Shown here piece after piece: positions 14,931-23,794 of a DNA stretch of 29,574 nt. Made by a program: the position numbers and the translations under genes. Under the pieces are notes generated by a model. It did no database searches and was not told where the DNA came from. It worked only from the letters and a program-made list of their open reading frames with translations. Numbering within the stretch: position 1 is the first letter of the stretch; each line of letters opens with the position of its first letter. Source of the stretch: an uncultured Dorea sp. GTDB lineage: Bacteria > Bacillota > Clostridia > Lachnospirales > Lachnospiraceae. The stretch covers positions 41,043 to 70,616 of the forward strand of contig CAJTZE010000012.1 in the NCBI GenBank assembly GCA_910584265.1, written 5' to 3'.

Positions 14931-15440
14931 CTACTTATGAAATGAAATCAGCTGTCTGTCCTGAAATACATCCATCACAATGATTACATCCTCCTCCGGT
15001 GAAGCCTCCTCCGGAAATAAAAGCGTCAGATAAACAGAATACACATTATCGTATGCTCTAAATCTTACTTCATCCTCCAAGACTGCGCCGGAAGCAGTAT
15101 AGTATCCGTTCTCCTTTACCCATCCGGCGAGTGCTTCTGATATCTGCCCTTTTGTTACGCCGAGATGTTCCAGAACACTGTCTGAAATATATAATTCCAA
15201 TTCTGTTCCTTCCGGTTCCGGCTCTGTCTCCTTCCAGCTCTCTTCTTCCGCAGGCTTTTGTTTTTCCTCCGGCTCGCTTGAACTGTCATCCTGTTTTTCT
15301 ACTGTCATATATTTTTCCGGCTCCTTTTTTTCTTCCCGTTCGGAATCCTTTCCGGTATAAATAATTATAACGGCGGCCAGCACCCCTGCGGCAATTATTA
15401 CCAGCAGGACCGCCGCCAGTGCTTTTACATTTCTTTTCAC
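14931..15440 (-). CDS. membrane-anchored protein with acidic linker
   Basis: 169 aa, GTG start at 15440 with SD AAGGAGG. One N-terminal membrane segment (ALAAVLLVIIAAGVLAAVIIIY, about 7-28), a glutamate/lysine-rich linker to about residue 78, then a small extracytoplasmic domain (about 80-169) with alternating strands and helices (LELYISDSVLEHLGVTKGQ ... VYSVYLTLLFPEE). Placed just after the cell-wall hydrolase gene, it may be a channel-associated component facing the wall. No family recognised. Confidence 0.65.
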   Translation of the reverse strand: MKRNVKALAAVLLVIIAAGVLAAVIIIYTGKDSEREEKKEPEKYMTVEKQDDSSSEPEEKQKPAEEESWKETEPEPEGTELELYISDSVLEHLGVTKGQISEALAGWVKENGYYTASGAVLEDEVRFRAYDNVYSVYLTLLFPEEASPEEDVIIVMDVFQDRQLISFHK

Positions 15441-15454
15441 ATTTCCTTTCCTCC

Positions 15455-17248
15455 TTAAAATTTCAGATATGATTCCGGATCCTCCGGAACTCCGTTTACA
15501 TGAAACTCAAAATGCAGATGCGCGCCTGTCGAAGCTCCGGTCGTTCCCACATAGCCGATCAGCTGGCCCTTCCTTACTGACTGCCCGGCGCCTACTGTAT
15601 AGCTGGTCATGTGCTGGGATATGGTTGCAATGCCGCCTCCATGGTCAATCTTTACATAGTATCCTCTGACCGAGTTATACTGCGCTGTCTCAACAGTTCC
15701 GTCCAGTATGGCATAAATCGGCGTCCCGGATGCGGCCGCCAGGTCTACGCCTTTATGGTTTGTGCTGCCTATCCCTCCCGGGGAGGCTCTTCCTCCGAAA
15801 TGGCTGCTTACATAGCTGAAGCCCGGGCACGGATGCGCATAGTCTCCTATCATTACGCTGCTCACATCTGACTGCCCCGCCTGATATTCTTCAAAGGTCA
15901 TATTATCGAATTGATAGAGATTATATTTTTCCATATGGCTCTGCAGCTCTGTCACATAATGTATGTCTGTCGCCCATCCGCCTGCCCGGATTCCTGAAAC
16001 AAAATTATCTGCCATGGCCGGTGTGTAGGAACCGTCGTTCGGATTCAGATAAGGAGAAATGTAACGGTAATAGGTTCCGCCAAGAAGGTTTACCGTCCGG
16101 CACCGTATGCTGTCCGTATAGCTGGCAAAGGTACTGAATCCGGCTGTGGTAACATAGCTGTCCCCGCCCGGCGTCTGTTCCCCGGTCTGCATGTTGACAC
16201 TGCCGCTTACATGCGGACACCGGTGAGTCTTCATCCCAAACAAATTCTTATAATTATACGCCAGACCGGAAAGCCCCTGCCCTTCATTCCCTCCCGGCCC
16301 ATATACTCCGAATCCCGACTCCTGAATGATCTGTGCAATCCCGGAAGAAACCGGAATGCCGTGCTCCGCCTGCTCCTCAAACAGCGCCTCCATCATTTCT
16401 TCCGTTATAAATTGCGGCAGGCCGTACCCGGCATGGCTGTTGTTCAGCTCTGTGACCACTGCAATCAGGGAAGCTAACAGCGAAAGTATGACAGTTCCTG
16501 CTAGCAGCGGAAGGAAAATAATCATGACAGCAGACAGGACCGCTGTCCCGGCCTGCACCAGGACGAGCGCAGCCTGTACAAAAGTTCCTGCGGCGGCGGC
16601 TGTCATATAAGCCGCCTGGCTGCTTATCGTTCCTTCCTCCATGCTTTTTTCTTTTGCACTGTCAATCCTGGACTGCATCCTGGCGCTCGACTGGCGGAGC
16701 GCCGCTTCTTTTTCTTTCAGATGCTGACGGAACTTTTCGGCTGTCCGTTTCGATGCTGTCACTGCAATCCCCGCGCCGCCTGATATGGCGGCCGCCCCGG
16801 CAGATGATGTTTTCTTTACAGACTCTTTTACAAGGCCTGAGCCTGACACTGCCGGAACTTCTGCTGTTATTCTGCTCCCGCTGTTTCTCCTCTTCCCCAG
16901 TCCCGGCATTTTTTTATATCTCTTTTTTCTGCCGGAATCTTCCAGAAATTCTTCCGCGGCATTCTCTTCTATCCTCCTCTTTGAAATTCCTTTCTGCGGG
17001 CTCCTCCTCTTCGCCGCCTCCATTCCCATGCGTATGTACATTTCTTTTCTGACGTCAGATAGGCGGTTCCACGCCCGCCGTTCCTTTTTTGTCAGATACC
17101 TTGCCGGATCTATTTCCCTGAAATCATCCTCCTCTGCATGGGTATCTGTATTCAGGCTTTCCGATACAAAGGACGCGGCCTGTCTGGAAACATGGTAAGC
17201 ACTTTTGGTCTTACGGAATACCGATTCCGATGCTTTATTAATCTGCAT
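15455..17248 (-). CDS. VirB1-like bifunctional cell-wall hydrolase (glucosaminidase + M23 peptidase)
   Basis: 597 aa, ATG at 17248, SD GGAAGGGAG. Opens the peptidoglycan for the mating channel. Seen: a basic, probably cytoplasmic N-terminal 200 residues with coiled segments; membrane segment about 225-265; a GH73/glucosaminidase-like domain (about 275-440) with SSGIAQIIQESGFG, where Glu310 is the likely catalytic acid, and LAYNYKNLFGMK; and a C-terminal M23/LytM endopeptidase (about 480-597) with NHKGVDLAA and the HLHFEF zinc motif. The two-hydrolase layout matches the wall enzymes of Gram-positive T4SS (Tn916 Orf14 and relatives). It lies two bp downstream of VirB4, so they are co-expressed. 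The long cytoplasmic N-terminus is larger than in most relatives. Confidence 0.92.
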   Translation of the reverse strand: MQINKASESVFRKTKSAYHVSRQAASFVSESLNTDTHAEEDDFREIDPARYLTKKERRAWNRLSDVRKEMYIRMGMEAAKRRSPQKGISKRRIEENAAEEFLEDSGRKKRYKKMPGLGKRRNSGSRITAEVPAVSGSGLVKESVKKTSSAGAAAISGGAGIAVTASKRTAEKFRQHLKEKEAALRQSSARMQSRIDSAKEKSMEEGTISSQAAYMTAAAAGTFVQAALVLVQAGTAVLSAVMIIFLPLLAGTVILSLLASLIAVVTELNNSHAGYGLPQFITEEMMEALFEEQAEHGIPVSSGIAQIIQESGFGVYGPGGNEGQGLSGLAYNYKNLFGMKTHRCPHVSGSVNMQTGEQTPGGDSYVTTAGFSTFASYTDSIRCRTVNLLGGTYYRYISPYLNPNDGSYTPAMADNFVSGIRAGGWATDIHYVTELQSHMEKYNLYQFDNMTFEEYQAGQSDVSSVMIGDYAHPCPGFSYVSSHFGGRASPGGIGSTNHKGVDLAAASGTPIYAILDGTVETAQYNSVRGYYVKIDHGGGIATISQHMTSYTVGAGQSVRKGQLIGYVGTTGASTGAHLHFEFHVNGVPEDPESYLKF

Positions 17249-17250
17249 TC

Positions 17251-19923
17251 CTATACTCCCTTCCGGTAACGGATTCTCCCGTCTGCATCGGTTTTTTCAA
17301 GCACTCCTTTACTGCACAGGTATTCCAGCTGCTTCTGTGCTTCTTCCAGCGATATGTCCAGCACCGTCAGCACATCCTTTGCAGTAATCGATGTAATCTC
17401 TGCCATGCTTAGGATAATCTCCTCTCCCCGATCCGATATCCTGAAATCAAATTCTTTCCTGCCCTCCCGATTGGCAGTATCTTCTTTTTTCAGGCGCACC
17501 TCTGCCCTGCCCTTCATCTTCTTTTCTGCATTTTCATGGAAGTTTGTGCTGAGCACCGGATAAAGGGTATTTTCCTTTGATATCCTGGCATCAAAGAGCA
17601 CAACCTTTTTTCCCCACACCATAACGCCCTGTCCCGCTTCATCCGAAGCCAGTGCATTAAATTCTGTCTGCGACAGCTCCTGTATCTCTGCCAGTGCATT
17701 GGCATCCACGCCGCCCTGATCCAGAAAGCATTTATAAGAGCAGTTAGAAAACAGTTCCTTTAACTGGTCATTCTCCAAAGCCGCTGTCAGGTTCTGCATC
17801 GCCATCGTACAGATCCCTCCAAATTTCCGGAAGGTTGCCACCGCAGTATTCAGCTGGTCGGCAGATGTTCCCTTTTTGCTGACCACCTGTGTCTCGTCCA
17901 CAATAAAGTGTGTCGCCCTCCTTACCTTCTGGTTATACTCCATCCGGGCAGAGGTGTAATGCATGATCGTGATCATCACCGCTTCCCAGTTTCCTTCCGG
18001 CACATCCTTTAGTCCGAAGCCGATCAGGCGGTTATTCATTTTTACAGTAGAGGGATGTGCAAGCATGTCGCAGGCTCCTTCTGTATACTCTTCCAGGCTG
18101 TTATAGATCGGACGTATGATTTTTTCATCGTACTCATTATTAACCGTCTTCAATTCATCCCCGATTTCTGCCCGGAGCGTCTTAAGCGTAGGCTGCTTTT
18201 TAAAATTCTTTCCGGAAAAATAATTATCAAACATCCTTCTGGCACAGCGTCCCACAACGGAACTATGTTCCTGCGTATATACAATATTACTCATGATAGC
18301 GGCCAGCAGGCTGTTCGCATATTTGACCTGCACGGCGGTAAATTTCTCTTTCACTTCCTTCCCGGCATAAAAAACTTCCTCCGAAACTTCAAATCCGTTC
18401 AGATAAATGCCGCTCTTCGGTGTCAGGTCAAAATAAGAACCGCCGTTATCCGCCACAATGCCGGAAAATTCATTCTGCGGGTCCAGGATCAGGATGTCAT
18501 CATCCGCCGCAAGGAGCGTCTGTAATATTTCTGTCGCCTTAATGATCACCGACTTTCCGGAACCGGTATGCCCGATAATAATTCCATGGGGATTCATCAG
18601 AAGCTTCCGGTTGCCGATAATCAGCCTCTTTGTCGTGCGGTTCAGCCCATAGACAATACCTCCCGGCTCAATGATATCCTGCGCATAATACGGCTGAAAG
18701 GCAACAACCGAAGATGCCAGAAAGAACCTCATATAATCTACCTGCCTGCCGCCAAAAGGAAGGGCGGTCATTAAAGCTTTCAGCTGCTGGTAATCTGCCG
18801 TATCCATTACCACGCCCTCCTTGGTGCCGGCCGCCTGTACCTGTCCTACCCGTTCAGCCAGTGTCATCTCATCCTCCGCCGTTACTACGGCCAGAAAATT
18901 CATGAAGAAACCTGTTTCATCATTTTCGTTCACCTGATCCATATATCCTTCAATTTCCTCTTTTTTCCTCTGCCTTGGATAAGACGGTCCGTTTGATACC
19001 GTATTATTCCTGCTTCTCTTTTCCGCCTCATCACTGATCGCCCTCTCATTATTCATGCTTGCGGCCACCAGCTTATCCTCAATGACATCTGCCGGTAATG
19101 GCGCAAAATCCATCGTAACAAACGACGGAAATTCCAGATTGGAGAAGCTCCTGATAAGGGTATCTGAATCCAGGGAACTGCGGTACCTGCTTCCGAAAAG
19201 CACAGAAACGTATACGTTATCCAGCTCCAAAAAATTGGAATGCTGCCGGATCGTACCGGGAAGGATATCATTTTTCCAGTCCCGGGCTCCTGCACTCGGA
19301 AAGGAAATGTATTCCTCCTCCTCTTTTTTCCCCACCCGGAGCAGGGAATGCAGGCACTTAAGACGTTCCAGCCCGTCTAAGCGTATAATTCTGCTGTGCC
19401 ATCCGCGGAACATATCGCTGATGGTCGTATCCAGCGCATTTAGTATGATATTTGCCTCCGATACCGTATCGGCCCTGCATGATACGACCAGATACCGCAT
19501 CGTCGTTACATTGGGGTTGGAATCCGACAGCTTCTCTTTGATCCACTCATCCATCCCTCGATTGATCCCCTTATATCTGTCCTTATTCTTATCTGCCCGG
19601 ACCTTTTCTAAAAACTCATCCATGCTCTGGTACTCATTGGTGACTACTAGCTTAAAATCAACGTTCATGGTCTTCAGCCATCCCATGAGCTGGTTTAAAA
19701 AATATTCCTTTGCAGAAATGTCCTTATTGATGTAATTGATTTCCTCGAAAAGATAACATCTGTCATACAGGCAGTTCTTTTTCCCCGGCGTCAGCTTCCC
19801 CATTCCGCTCTCTGACATAGTATCAATATTTAAAGCCTGTCTTACGTTTTTTGGTAACCTGCACATCGGCGCACTTCTGGCTCTTTTTGACGCAAACCGC
19901 GCTCCTGCATTAATGACTGCCAT
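17251..19923 (-). CDS. virB4: VirB4 ATPase of the transfer channel, with a C-terminal winged-helix-like extension
   Basis: 890 aa. Start chosen at ATG 19923 (SD GGAGG); the frame opens upstream at 20016 but would translate the 17-bp palindrome and lacks an SD. Seen: N-terminal VirB4 region, P-loop GHTGSGKS near residue 450, Walker B DILILDPQNEF, and HFIVDETQVV near 670. It powers assembly and DNA transfer at the membrane. After the ATPase core, about the last 90 residues (from RGEEIILSMAEITSITAKDV to IRYRKGV) look like a winged-helix domain, with LDISLEEAQKQLEYLCSKGVLEK as helix-turn-helix and wing; this is not part of ordinary VirB4. It overlaps the PrgI gene by 14 bp. Confidence 0.93.
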   Translation of the reverse strand: MAVINAGARFASKRARSAPMCRLPKNVRQALNIDTMSESGMGKLTPGKKNCLYDRCYLFEEINYINKDISAKEYFLNQLMGWLKTMNVDFKLVVTNEYQSMDEFLEKVRADKNKDRYKGINRGMDEWIKEKLSDSNPNVTTMRYLVVSCRADTVSEANIILNALDTTISDMFRGWHSRIIRLDGLERLKCLHSLLRVGKKEEEEYISFPSAGARDWKNDILPGTIRQHSNFLELDNVYVSVLFGSRYRSSLDSDTLIRSFSNLEFPSFVTMDFAPLPADVIEDKLVAASMNNERAISDEAEKRSRNNTVSNGPSYPRQRKKEEIEGYMDQVNENDETGFFMNFLAVVTAEDEMTLAERVGQVQAAGTKEGVVMDTADYQQLKALMTALPFGGRQVDYMRFFLASSVVAFQPYYAQDIIEPGGIVYGLNRTTKRLIIGNRKLLMNPHGIIIGHTGSGKSVIIKATEILQTLLAADDDILILDPQNEFSGIVADNGGSYFDLTPKSGIYLNGFEVSEEVFYAGKEVKEKFTAVQVKYANSLLAAIMSNIVYTQEHSSVVGRCARRMFDNYFSGKNFKKQPTLKTLRAEIGDELKTVNNEYDEKIIRPIYNSLEEYTEGACDMLAHPSTVKMNNRLIGFGLKDVPEGNWEAVMITIMHYTSARMEYNQKVRRATHFIVDETQVVSKKGTSADQLNTAVATFRKFGGICTMAMQNLTAALENDQLKELFSNCSYKCFLDQGGVDANALAEIQELSQTEFNALASDEAGQGVMVWGKKVVLFDARISKENTLYPVLSTNFHENAEKKMKGRAEVRLKKEDTANREGRKEFDFRISDRGEEIILSMAEITSITAKDVLTVLDISLEEAQKQLEYLCSKGVLEKTDADGRIRYRKGV

Positions 19924-20302
19924 TTTTCCGTTTCCTCCTTCCCTTCTTGTACCGGATTTCGGTACGTTCCATCCGGAACGTCCTCTGGCATTCCTGCCCG
20001 TACTCCTCTGCCTCATGCAGGAGAAGCTTTGTCCCCTGCATATACCTCATTTCTTTTAGTATCTCCCATGGAGTCTGATCCTGATATTTATAGAATCCCA
20101 GTATGCAGATGGGGATCATGACCGGAATCCCCGCATAAGTGCATTCCACAATTCCAATGCCAGTGACGCGCCACAGAAAGAGTACCGTGATCCCGGCCGC
20201 AAGAAGCCCTGCCGCCGCTGTCAGGCACTGCTTCAGCGTAAACCCTCCAAATGCCTCATTTGGAAACGCCTGCTCAAAATCTTTATTGATATTTATTTTC
20301 AT
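19910..20302 (-). CDS. PrgI family membrane protein (VirB3-like position)
   Basis: 130 aa from ATG 20302 (SD GGAGGAG); an upstream ATG at 20326 has no SD. Two membrane segments (about 28-50 and 55-75: CLTAAAGLLAAGITVLFLW; GIPVMIPICILGFYKY) after a short N-terminus ININKDFEQAF, as in PrgI proteins encoded immediately before VirB4. Its last codons run through a palindrome copy and overlap the VirB4 start by 14 bp. A channel component paired with VirB4. Confidence 0.88.
   Translation of the reverse strand: MKININKDFEQAFPNEAFGGFTLKQCLTAAAGLLAAGITVLFLWRVTGIGIVECTYAGIPVMIPICILGFYKYQDQTPWEILKEMRYMQGTKLLLHEAEEYGQECQRTFRMERTEIRYKKGRRKRKNGSH
19949..19965. promoter_or_regulatory. 17-bp palindrome, copy 8
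   Basis: GTACCGGATTTCGGTAC inside the end of the prgI frame, 25 bp before the virB4 ATG and just 5' of its SD. Kept intact although it is translated in prgI. Confidence 0.9.
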
Positions 20303-20315
20303 TCCTCCGCTCCTC

Positions 20316-21158
20316 CTATAATCCAAATGCCTTTGATAAAAATGAATTTGCTCCCTTTACCATAGCGGCTGTCAGGATCATAATAAACATTGCATTGATC
20401 GTCCCGGCTCCGGCCACTGTCTCAAACAAAGTGTTTACCGTATCATTGTTAAATAAGTGGAACCCTTCCTGCATCATCTTGGAAGAGATGATCAGGACAA
20501 GCTGTACGGCCACAATTTCAAAAACATACAAAAGAAATGTCCTTACAAACGCATGAAAAGTCTGCTCTGCCCGCTGTCCCCCGGCAAGCGGCGCGATTGC
20601 CAGAGGAGCTATCGCTACAAGAAGGTACAGCCTTAAAAACCGCCCGTATACCGCCAGCAATATCATAAAGGAGCAGACCAGCGACACCAGCACAAACACG
20701 ATGCCGAATAACAGCGACGTGATAGAAACGGATCCGCTGAAATCCGATGCGTCCAGCTGCATATTGATCCCGGCCTTGTCCTGAAGCCCTGTACATATCA
20801 GGCTTGATATCGTAAAGAATGTTTTCATGATTCTCATCAGGTTCAAAAATATCGCGTTTACAATGACCACCTTGACCAAAGCCTCAAGGCAGAGCTCCAG
20901 GGTGATATTCGTATGGAGCGTCATGACTGCCTGGCAGAGCGCTATGATAAGAAACAGGTTCAGCATAAGCAGGCCGATAGACTGCATCCATGGATATACC
21001 GTATTTCTTATAAATTTCCACGTTTCACTCACGCCGGATGAACTGCTGTTAAATTTCTCCGGGGTCTCAGTCAGCAGGCCGCCCACAAGCTCCATGACAA
21101 AGTTCCAGATCCCCACGGCAATCCGGGAGCTGACAGGCGTTAAAAGCTCTTTTATCAA
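20316..21158 (-). CDS. VirB6/TrbL-like polytopic membrane protein
   Basis: 280 aa, TTG start at 21158, six bases after the stop of the preceding gene (AAAGGGG as SD). Five to six membrane segments are visible, including GLLMLNLFLIIALCQAVM (about 62-80), LVKVVIVNAIFLNLM, SITSLLFGIVFVLVSLVCSFMI, LYLLVAIAPLAIAPLAGG and FLLYVFEIVAVQLVLII. The LRLYLLVAIAPLAIA segment is typical of VirB6/TrbL. It forms part of the DNA-conducting inner-membrane channel. Position between a VirB2-like gene and PrgI matches Tn1549-like transfer modules. Confidence 0.88.
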   Translation of the reverse strand: MIKELLTPVSSRIAVGIWNFVMELVGGLLTETPEKFNSSSSGVSETWKFIRNTVYPWMQSIGLLMLNLFLIIALCQAVMTLHTNITLELCLEALVKVVIVNAIFLNLMRIMKTFFTISSLICTGLQDKAGINMQLDASDFSGSVSITSLLFGIVFVLVSLVCSFMILLAVYGRFLRLYLLVAIAPLAIAPLAGGQRAEQTFHAFVRTFLLYVFEIVAVQLVLIISSKMMQEGFHLFNNDTVNTLFETVAGAGTINAMFIMILTAAMVKGANSFLSKAFGL

Positions 21159-21164
21159 CCTTGA

Positions 21165-21509
21165 TTACCCCTTTCCTATTCCACCCATGATGATGGGTAT
21201 TAACTGGGGTGTCAGGCAGGCAACCAGTCCTGCCGCAATCCGTTTGAACGCCATGGACTGCATGGTGCCATCCTGAGAGTTCAGGGCGCTGGCCCACTCA
21301 AATACGCCCCACAGCAGCAGGATCTGCCCGATGCTTGATATGATTGCCGCAATGATTTCATATACTACATTAAACGCTGTTGAAATTCCTGCCGTACTTG
21401 TTGCATTTACCGGACAGCAGATGTGAAACGCCAGCAGGAACGCAGATCCAATTATCATAAATAGAATCTGCTGAATCTTCTTTCTCTGTTCTTTTACTCC
21501 TGTTCTCAT
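21165..21509 (-). CDS. VirB2/Maff2-like two-TM protein
   Basis: 114 aa from ATG 21509, one base after the previous stop, with GGAGG eleven bases upstream. The frame opens six codons earlier at a TTG that overlaps that SD and is unlikely. Seen: a signal-like hydrophobic N-terminus (ILFMIIGSAFLLAFHICCPVNA), then helices IIAAIISSIGQILLLWGVFE and IAAGLVACLTPQLIPIIMG separated by a short polar loop (ALNSQDGTMQS), the hairpin layout of Maff2/VirB2-like pilin proteins encoded before VirB6. Function as a channel subunit is inferred. Confidence 0.75.
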   Translation of the reverse strand: MRTGVKEQRKKIQQILFMIIGSAFLLAFHICCPVNATSTAGISTAFNVVYEIIAAIISSIGQILLLWGVFEWASALNSQDGTMQSMAFKRIAAGLVACLTPQLIPIIMGGIGKG

Positions 21510-21510
21510 T

Positions 21511-21726
21511 TTATCTGTTTCCTCCAATCCTAAAAATAAACAGCACTATGAGCATAAATGCCACTGCAGCCACTGTACTCACCAAGACTGCCAGCAGCCC
21601 GGTATACGCCAGCAGATGTTCCGGCAGTACAGCCGGGAGCAGAATCCTTGCAAGCAGCATAACAGCAAATCCCAAAACAAATGCCAGCAATATAAGGACT
21701 GTTCTTCCTTTATTTTTTCTTCTCAT
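21511..21726 (-). CDS. small two-TM membrane protein
   Basis: 71 aa, ATG at 21726 with SD AGGAGGT. Two hydrophobic helices (VLILLAFVLGFAVMLLARIL and TVAAVAFMLIVLFIF) with basic ends. It overlaps the next gene upstream by four bases and the next one downstream by its SD. Small membrane component of the transfer operon; no family recognised. Confidence 0.7.
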   Translation of the reverse strand: MRRKNKGRTVLILLAFVLGFAVMLLARILLPAVLPEHLLAYTGLLAVLVSTVAAVAFMLIVLFIFRIGGNR

Positions 21727-22151
21727 CTCTCTTTACCTCCTGTTTTCATAGGCAGCCCTATCCGTTTCCTAAGCTCGGTCTCAAGCATCTCCTTGAACAG
21801 GGCTTTTGTTTTCTCAGAGCCGTCCGACGCATAAAAAAAGAGCGCAGTTTCATAATCCCTGTACCTGCTCTCCTTCAGATAGCTGTCTGCGGCTCTCAGC
21901 CTCTTTTTTATTTTTCTATCCTTACACTTTGATATTCCGATAGATAACATCCCTTCTATGCTTCCAGCCGCGTTGTAACAGCTCCTCAGCAGTTCCCGGT
22001 CATCCCCGGTATAGGACGCTTCCGGCCGTTTCTGTATATACTCCGGCGTTTTCCAGCGGATGCGGCTATATACCATCCAGGCGGCGCCCATTACCAGAAA
22101 CAGGCCGGATATCACGGAAAGGATGATCCCCATAAGCAGGTTACTGTTCAT
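21723..22151 (-). CDS. single-TM cytoplasmic-tail protein
   Basis: 142 aa from ATG 22151 with SD GAGGAGGG; an in-frame ATG at 22166 overlaps that SD and is less likely. One N-terminal membrane helix (LLMGIILSVISGLFLVMGAAWMV) followed by a helical charged cytoplasmic domain containing CYNAAGSIEGMLSIGISKCK. It starts 11 bp inside the coiled-coil gene. No known family seen. Confidence 0.7.
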   Translation of the reverse strand: MNSNLLMGIILSVISGLFLVMGAAWMVYSRIRWKTPEYIQKRPEASYTGDDRELLRSCYNAAGSIEGMLSIGISKCKDRKIKKRLRAADSYLKESRYRDYETALFFYASDGSEKTKALFKEMLETELRKRIGLPMKTGGKER

Positions 22152-23220
22152 CCAAACCCTCCTCATTAAAGCATCTTTCTACAATGCTGTTTACAGAATC
22201 CATCAGTCCGGACGCTGTAATCTCCTGTGTGAAATACCCGGTTGCGACGACTTCTCCGGCCGCCTCATCGTATGCGAACTTCACTCCAGACTGCTCATTG
22301 TTGAACTTTTCCATAGCGGTCTTAACATAGCGGTCTTTTTTCCTTTTACACCGGATATCAAAATATGCCGGACTTGCGAATACAAAGCAGTACGCCAGTC
22401 CGTTCCGTTTCATAAAAATCTGTTCTGCTGAGCCTGAATGCCTTTTCTCAACCTCTGCCCTGCCCTCATTCTTTGTCAGGTAATGATACAGCACGGATGC
22501 TGTTAATTCCTCGGAGGCCTCCCCGGCATCTTCCCTTCCTGCCGGGCTTCTCTCCGGCTCTGCCCCCCTGTTTCCATATCTGTCTTCTGCATCCGGCTTC
22601 CCTACAGAAAACAGCTGTTTCAGCAGGCGCTGCTTCTCCTGTGCCAATACCTCATTTTCAGATTTCAGGGCTTCCAGCTCCTTCTCCATCCCGTCTATCC
22701 GGCTTTCAAAAGCTTGGATGGCGGCATCATGCTCCTCCTTTATTACCATCCCGGAGTCCCCGGTACCTGCTCTGGCGGCGAGCAGTTCAGCCATATCCGG
22801 GTCAAGCAGGGCTGTTTTACTCTCATACTCCTCACGGATCCGCTCGGTCTTAAGTATTTCATTCCGGAGCTCTTCCTTTAACATGGAGACATCCATCAGA
22901 ACCTGCTCTTTTCTGGCTTCTATCTGGTTCTTCATTTCCTCCAGCCTGGACCTTTCCCCTTCCAGCTTCTTAATCTCCGACCGGACCTCCTTCTCCTTTG
23001 CGCACAGAGCCGCATGCTTAGCGTCATTCTCCGACTGCCTGCTTTTCAGCTCTTCCATCTGTCTTTTCAGCGCCGTTTCTTTCCCGGAAAGCACTTCCTG
23101 CTTTTTAAGGAAATTATCTTCCCGGAGCCGGAACTCTCTTTCCCGCTCATCAAAAATCTGGTTCATGCGCTCCAGCGCCGTTTTCTGCGTCTGTAACGGT
23201 CCATCCATAATCCTTCCCAT
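22141..23220 (-). CDS. coiled-coil protein with a C-terminal globular domain
   Basis: 359 aa from ATG 23220; an ATG four codons later (23208) is equally possible because SD placement is unclear. Residues about 10-205 form a near-continuous coiled coil (rich in E, K, R, L). After a Gly/Glu linker, residues about 235-359 form a compact domain (ASVLYHYLTKNEG, LAYCFVFASPAYFDIRCK, FAYDEAAGEVVATGYFTQE, LMDSVNSIVERCF) with alternating strands and helices; its shape recalls YbjN-type domains, but I would not assign it. No membrane segment. Perhaps a cytoplasmic scaffold for the channel. Confidence 0.72.
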   Translation of the reverse strand: MGRIMDGPLQTQKTALERMNQIFDEREREFRLREDNFLKKQEVLSGKETALKRQMEELKSRQSENDAKHAALCAKEKEVRSEIKKLEGERSRLEEMKNQIEARKEQVLMDVSMLKEELRNEILKTERIREEYESKTALLDPDMAELLAARAGTGDSGMVIKEEHDAAIQAFESRIDGMEKELEALKSENEVLAQEKQRLLKQLFSVGKPDAEDRYGNRGAEPERSPAGREDAGEASEELTASVLYHYLTKNEGRAEVEKRHSGSAEQIFMKRNGLAYCFVFASPAYFDIRCKRKKDRYVKTAMEKFNNEQSGVKFAYDEAAGEVVATGYFTQEITASGLMDSVNSIVERCFNEEGLDEQ

Positions 23221-23224
23221 CCTT

Positions 23225-23749
23225 TCATATTTTTTTCTTTCCTGTCCGTCTATAAATAACCGTACCTGCGGTTACCGCCAGCGAAACAATACAGGAAATC
23301 AGATATCCGAAAATCTTCTCTGCATCCCCAGTCCTGACAGACCCCGACGCCCTGGTCTGGGCGTCAGGGTCTGTATCAGTATCAGCTGTAACCCCTTCCA
23401 GTTCTTTTACGCCGCCAGGAGGCGCGGTAACTGTGCAGACTGCTTTCTGTTCATGCTGTCCGCCGGAAGAATCCGTATAATGGTATATCACGTCATACTT
23501 CCCTTCCTCTGCCAGATTGACCTGCGATAAATCAACCGATACCTCCTCTACTGTGCTGGATGCCCTTAATCCTTCTTTCAGGTCCGGGAATTTCTCTCCC
23601 TGCACATACACAAAATCTTCCACGCCTATGATTTCAGGTTTTACAGCCGACGCCTCTTTACAGCCTTTCTGGAGAAAAAGAAATGCCCCGGTCCCGCACA
23701 GGGTACAGAGCACAATACACATAATTGTTATATACTTTTTCTTCTTCAA
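23225..23749 (-). CDS. surface protein with Ig-like domain and VRTG-type sorting tail
   Basis: 174 aa, TTG start at 23749 (GGGG eight bases upstream; no in-frame ATG before codon 10). Seen: signal peptide/membrane helix (ITIMCIVLCTLCGTGAFLFL), an Ig-like domain (about 36-112: PEIIGVEDFVYVQGEKFPD ... GKYDVIYHYTDSSGG) of the kind found in bacterial surface proteins, a polar linker, and a C-terminal SVRTGD followed by a hydrophobic helix and RRTGKKK tail. That tail has the sortase layout but not LPXTG. It follows the VaFE protein, whose tail has VQTG, so the pair may share a sortase. Confidence 0.72.
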   Translation of the reverse strand: MKKKKYITIMCIVLCTLCGTGAFLFLQKGCKEASAVKPEIIGVEDFVYVQGEKFPDLKEGLRASSTVEEVSVDLSQVNLAEEGKYDVIYHYTDSSGGQHEQKAVCTVTAPPGGVKELEGVTADTDTDPDAQTRASGSVRTGDAEKIFGYLISCIVSLAVTAGTVIYRRTGKKKI

Positions 23750-23770
23750 TTTCTTTTCCCCATATCCTTT

Positions 23771-23787
23771 GTACCGGATTTCGGTAC
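23771..23787. promoter_or_regulatory. 17-bp palindrome, copy 9
   Basis: GTACCGGATTTCGGTAC between the VaFE gene and the Ig-like gene, 21 bp before the latter's TTG start. Confidence 0.9.
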
Positions 23788-23794
23788 ATCCTTT

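Noticed and set aside
19055..19735. 226-aa plus-strand open frame
   Set aside because: Lies wholly opposite virB4, whose translation has clear ATPase motifs; the plus-strand translation has none.
19924..20016. 31-codon N-terminal extension of VirB4
   Set aside because: No SD at 20016, it would translate the palindrome, and ATG 19923 has a strong SD and a family-like N-terminus.
22718..23530. 270-aa plus-strand open frame
   Set aside because: It is the reverse complement of the coiled-coil and Ig-like genes, with a low-complexity Ser/Phe-rich translation and no SD.
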